Program-made: the position numbers and the translations under genes
Source of the DNA: Pseudomonadota bacterium
GTDB taxonomy: Bacteria; Pseudomonadota; Alphaproteobacteria; Sphingomonadales; Sphingomonadaceae
Assembly: GCA_023433305.1 (NCBI GenBank)
Contig: JAEZCZ010000096.1
Location: 1-24,353 of the forward strand
Direction of reading: 5' to 3'
Length of the DNA: 24,353 nucleotides
The notes under the pieces: model-generated
The model's database searches: none
Told to the model about the DNA's origin: nothing
Seen by the model: only the letters and a program-made list of their open reading frames with translations
Shown here: positions 23,080-24,353 of the stretch, piece after piece
How positions within the stretch are numbered: the stretch's first letter is position 1
How the letters are laid out: each line of letters begins with the position of its first letter

Positions 23080-23140
23080 GTGCCTTGCTCAATGGGCGCG
23101 CGGGCCTTACATGCGCGCTCACGTTGATTAGAGAGTCCGG

Positions 23141-23542
23141 ATGTCGCTGTTCATCTTCCTAACCGTGGTCCAGGGAATCGTCGCCGCTGCGCTTGTCGGC
23201 CTCGTGCTGATGCAGCGCTCCGAAGGCGGCGGGCTCGGCATCGGCGGCGGTGGCAGCCCCGGCGGCCTGATGAGCGCGCGCGGCGCGGCCGACTTCCTGA
23301 CCCGCTCGACCAAGTGGCTGGCGGTGCTGTTCGTCGTGCTGGCGATCGTGCTGGCCGCCGTGGCGGTCGACACGACAACGGGCCGCGAGATCGACACTTC
23401 GCTCGACCGGACCGTCGCTCCGGCGGCGGACCCGCTCGCTCCGGCCACGCAGCCGGGAGCGGGACTCAACCAGCCGGTCGCGCCGGTCCCCGCCGAAACG
23501 GCACCGGCGACCGACGATCCGCTCGCGCGCGTCGCCGAGTAA
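23141..23542 (+). CDS. secG: Protein translocase subunit SecG
   Basis: The protein is 133 residues. SecG is the small accessory subunit of the SecYEG inner-membrane channel. The first membrane helix (about 3-22) is followed by the family motif VLMQRSEGGGLG and a glycine-rich loop, then LTRSTKW and the second helix (about 58-78). A Pro/Ala-rich tail of about 55 residues follows, longer than in E. coli SecG (110 residues in total) but common in alphaproteobacteria. The ATG at 23141 has a GAGAG sequence eight bases upstream. Its neighbours tpiA and pyrG are the usual ones in this lineage. Confidence 0.95.
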   Translation: MSLFIFLTVVQGIVAAALVGLVLMQRSEGGGLGIGGGGSPGGLMSARGAADFLTRSTKWLAVLFVVLAIVLAAVAVDTTTGREIDTSLDRTVAPAADPLAPATQPGAGLNQPVAPVPAETAPATDDPLARVAE

Positions 23543-23595
23543 GCCGCAAGCCACCGCCTCGCGCGGCGTCATCGCTATCTGTGAAATTCGCGCGA

Positions 23596-23611
23596 TCGGT
23601 GCTTGCACCGA
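23596..23611 (+). other. Short inverted repeat between secG and pyrG
   Basis: TCGGTGC (23596-23602) and GCACCGA (23605-23611) form a perfect 7-bp stem with only two bases between them. It lies 31 bp before the pyrG start. It could be an operator-like palindrome, or a hairpin ending secG or leading pyrG transcription; no T-tract follows. Confidence 0.3.
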
Positions 23612-23641
23612 ATCCGCCCGCATGCGTAAGGCTCGTCTCCC

Positions 23642-24353
23642 ATGGCGCGGTATATTTTCATCACCGGCGGCGTGGTCTCTTCGCTTGGCAAGGGTCTGAT
23701 GGCGGCGAGCCTGGCGGCGCTGCTGCAGGCGCGTGGCTACAAGGTCCGCATCCGCAAGTTCGATCCCTATCTCAACGTCGATCCGGGGACGATGAGCCCC
23801 TACCAGCACGGCGAAGTCTACGTGACCGACGACGGAGCCGAGACCGACCTCGATCTCGGCCATTACGAGCGTTTCACCGGCGTCTCGGCGCGGCAGAGCG
23901 ACAACGTCACGTCCGGGCGCATCTACCAGAAGATCATCGCGCGCGAGCGGCGCGGCGACTATCTCGGCGCCACGGTGCAGGTGATCCCGCACGTGACCGA
24001 CGCGATCAAGGAGTTCGCCCGGGCCGAGACCGAGGATCTCGACTTCGTGCTGTGCGAGATCGGCGGGACGGTGGGCGACATCGAATCGTTGCCGTTCATG
24101 GAGGCGATTCGCCAGCTTCGTAACGATCTCGGCCGGGGCAGCACCGTGTTCGTCCACGTGACGCTGGTTCCTTACATCGCGGCGGCGGGCGAACTGAAGA
24201 CCAAGCCCACCCAGCACAGCGTACGCGACCTGACCTCGCTCGGAATCCAGCCCGACGTGCTCGTCTGCCGCTGCGAGCGGCCGCTGCCTGACGGTGAGCG
24301 CGCGAAGATCGCGCTCTTCTGCAATGTCCCCAAGGAGGCGGTGATCCCTGCGC
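23642..24353 (+). CDS. pyrG: CTP synthase, N-terminal part (cut by window edge)
   Basis: The frame runs from ATG 23642 off the right edge, giving 237 residues of the amidoligase (synthetase) domain, which makes CTP from UTP, ATP and glutamine-derived ammonia. Signatures: TGGVVSSLGKG (ATP loop) near residue 8, KFDPYLNVDPGTMSPYQHGEV, DDGAETDLDLGHYERF and CEIGGTVGDIES, with the KTKPTQHSV segment of the UTP/CTP site near residue 188. The glutaminase domain lies beyond the window. No clear Shine-Dalgarno site precedes the ATG. It follows secG after 99 bp. Confidence 0.97.
   Translation, partial: MARYIFITGGVVSSLGKGLMAASLAALLQARGYKVRIRKFDPYLNVDPGTMSPYQHGEVYVTDDGAETDLDLGHYERFTGVSARQSDNVTSGRIYQKIIARERRGDYLGATVQVIPHVTDAIKEFARAETEDLDFVLCEIGGTVGDIESLPFMEAIRQLRNDLGRGSTVFVHVTLVPYIAAAGELKTKPTQHSVRDLTSLGIQPDVLVCRCERPLPDGERAKIALFCNVPKEAVIPA

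Noticed and set aside
1..24353. Mobile elements, CRISPR arrays, tRNA genes or horizontally acquired islands
   Set aside because: No terminal repeats, transposase or integrase motifs, regularly spaced repeats or tRNA-like sequences were seen, and base composition looks uniform throughout.

Overview
The window is GC-rich, densely coded chromosomal DNA from an alphaproteobacterium, most likely Sphingomonadales (Erythrobacteraceae/Sphingomonadaceae-like). The reasons are the RNase J tail followed by a DUF1467 gene, the gene set ppiD-trpE-trpG-trpD-trpC-csaA, a ComEC without the C-terminal metallo-beta-lactamase domain, and a lexA gene preceded by an alphaproteobacterial SOS box (GTTC-N7-GTTC). 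This placement is an inference from protein character and gene order; no database search was possible. I see no insertion sequences, prophage, CRISPR, tRNA or rRNA, and no gene-free stretch longer than about 240 bases.

Layout. 1-436 (+): 3' end of ribonuclease J and an overlapping small DUF1467 membrane protein. 474-3053 (-): an 859-residue protein with two N-terminal membrane helices and a very long coiled coil. 3124-7061 (+): four genes, namely an HPt-like protein whose phosphoacceptor histidine is replaced by leucine, a nucleotidyltransferase-like/multi-membrane-helix fusion, an unrecognised helical protein, and a soluble histidine-kinase-like protein whose phosphoacceptor histidine is replaced by proline. 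7058-9793 (-): gltX-gltA. 9822-12005 (+): comEC, diverging from gltX across 28 bp and converging on lexA at a hairpin. 12055-14475 (-): moaC-moeA and SOS-controlled lexA. 14652-22065 (-): ppiD-trpE-trpG-trpD-trpC-csaA and an AI-2E-family transporter, mostly overlapping or closely spaced. 22305-24353 (+): tpiA, secG and the start of pyrG.

Most of the window is housekeeping: tryptophan synthesis from chorismate, molybdenum cofactor assembly, citrate synthase, glutamyl-tRNA synthetase, triosephosphate isomerase, SecG, CTP synthase and the SOS repressor. Two places stand out. First, trpE has no ATG, GTG or TTG codon in its first 100 or so codons. Its frame opens straight after the TAG of ppiD, in the same frame, and the homologous N-terminus (with the tryptophan feedback motif) can only start at a CTG near 20106, or by readthrough or reinitiation. 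Second, the cluster at 474-7061 pairs a membrane-anchored coiled-coil giant with an HPt-like and a kinase-like protein that have both lost their phosphorylatable histidine. That looks like a signalling or scaffolding module working without classical phosphotransfer, loosely reminiscent of the DivL/TipN polarity proteins of Caulobacter. The cluster is the best candidate here for an undescribed system, but its function is inferred only.
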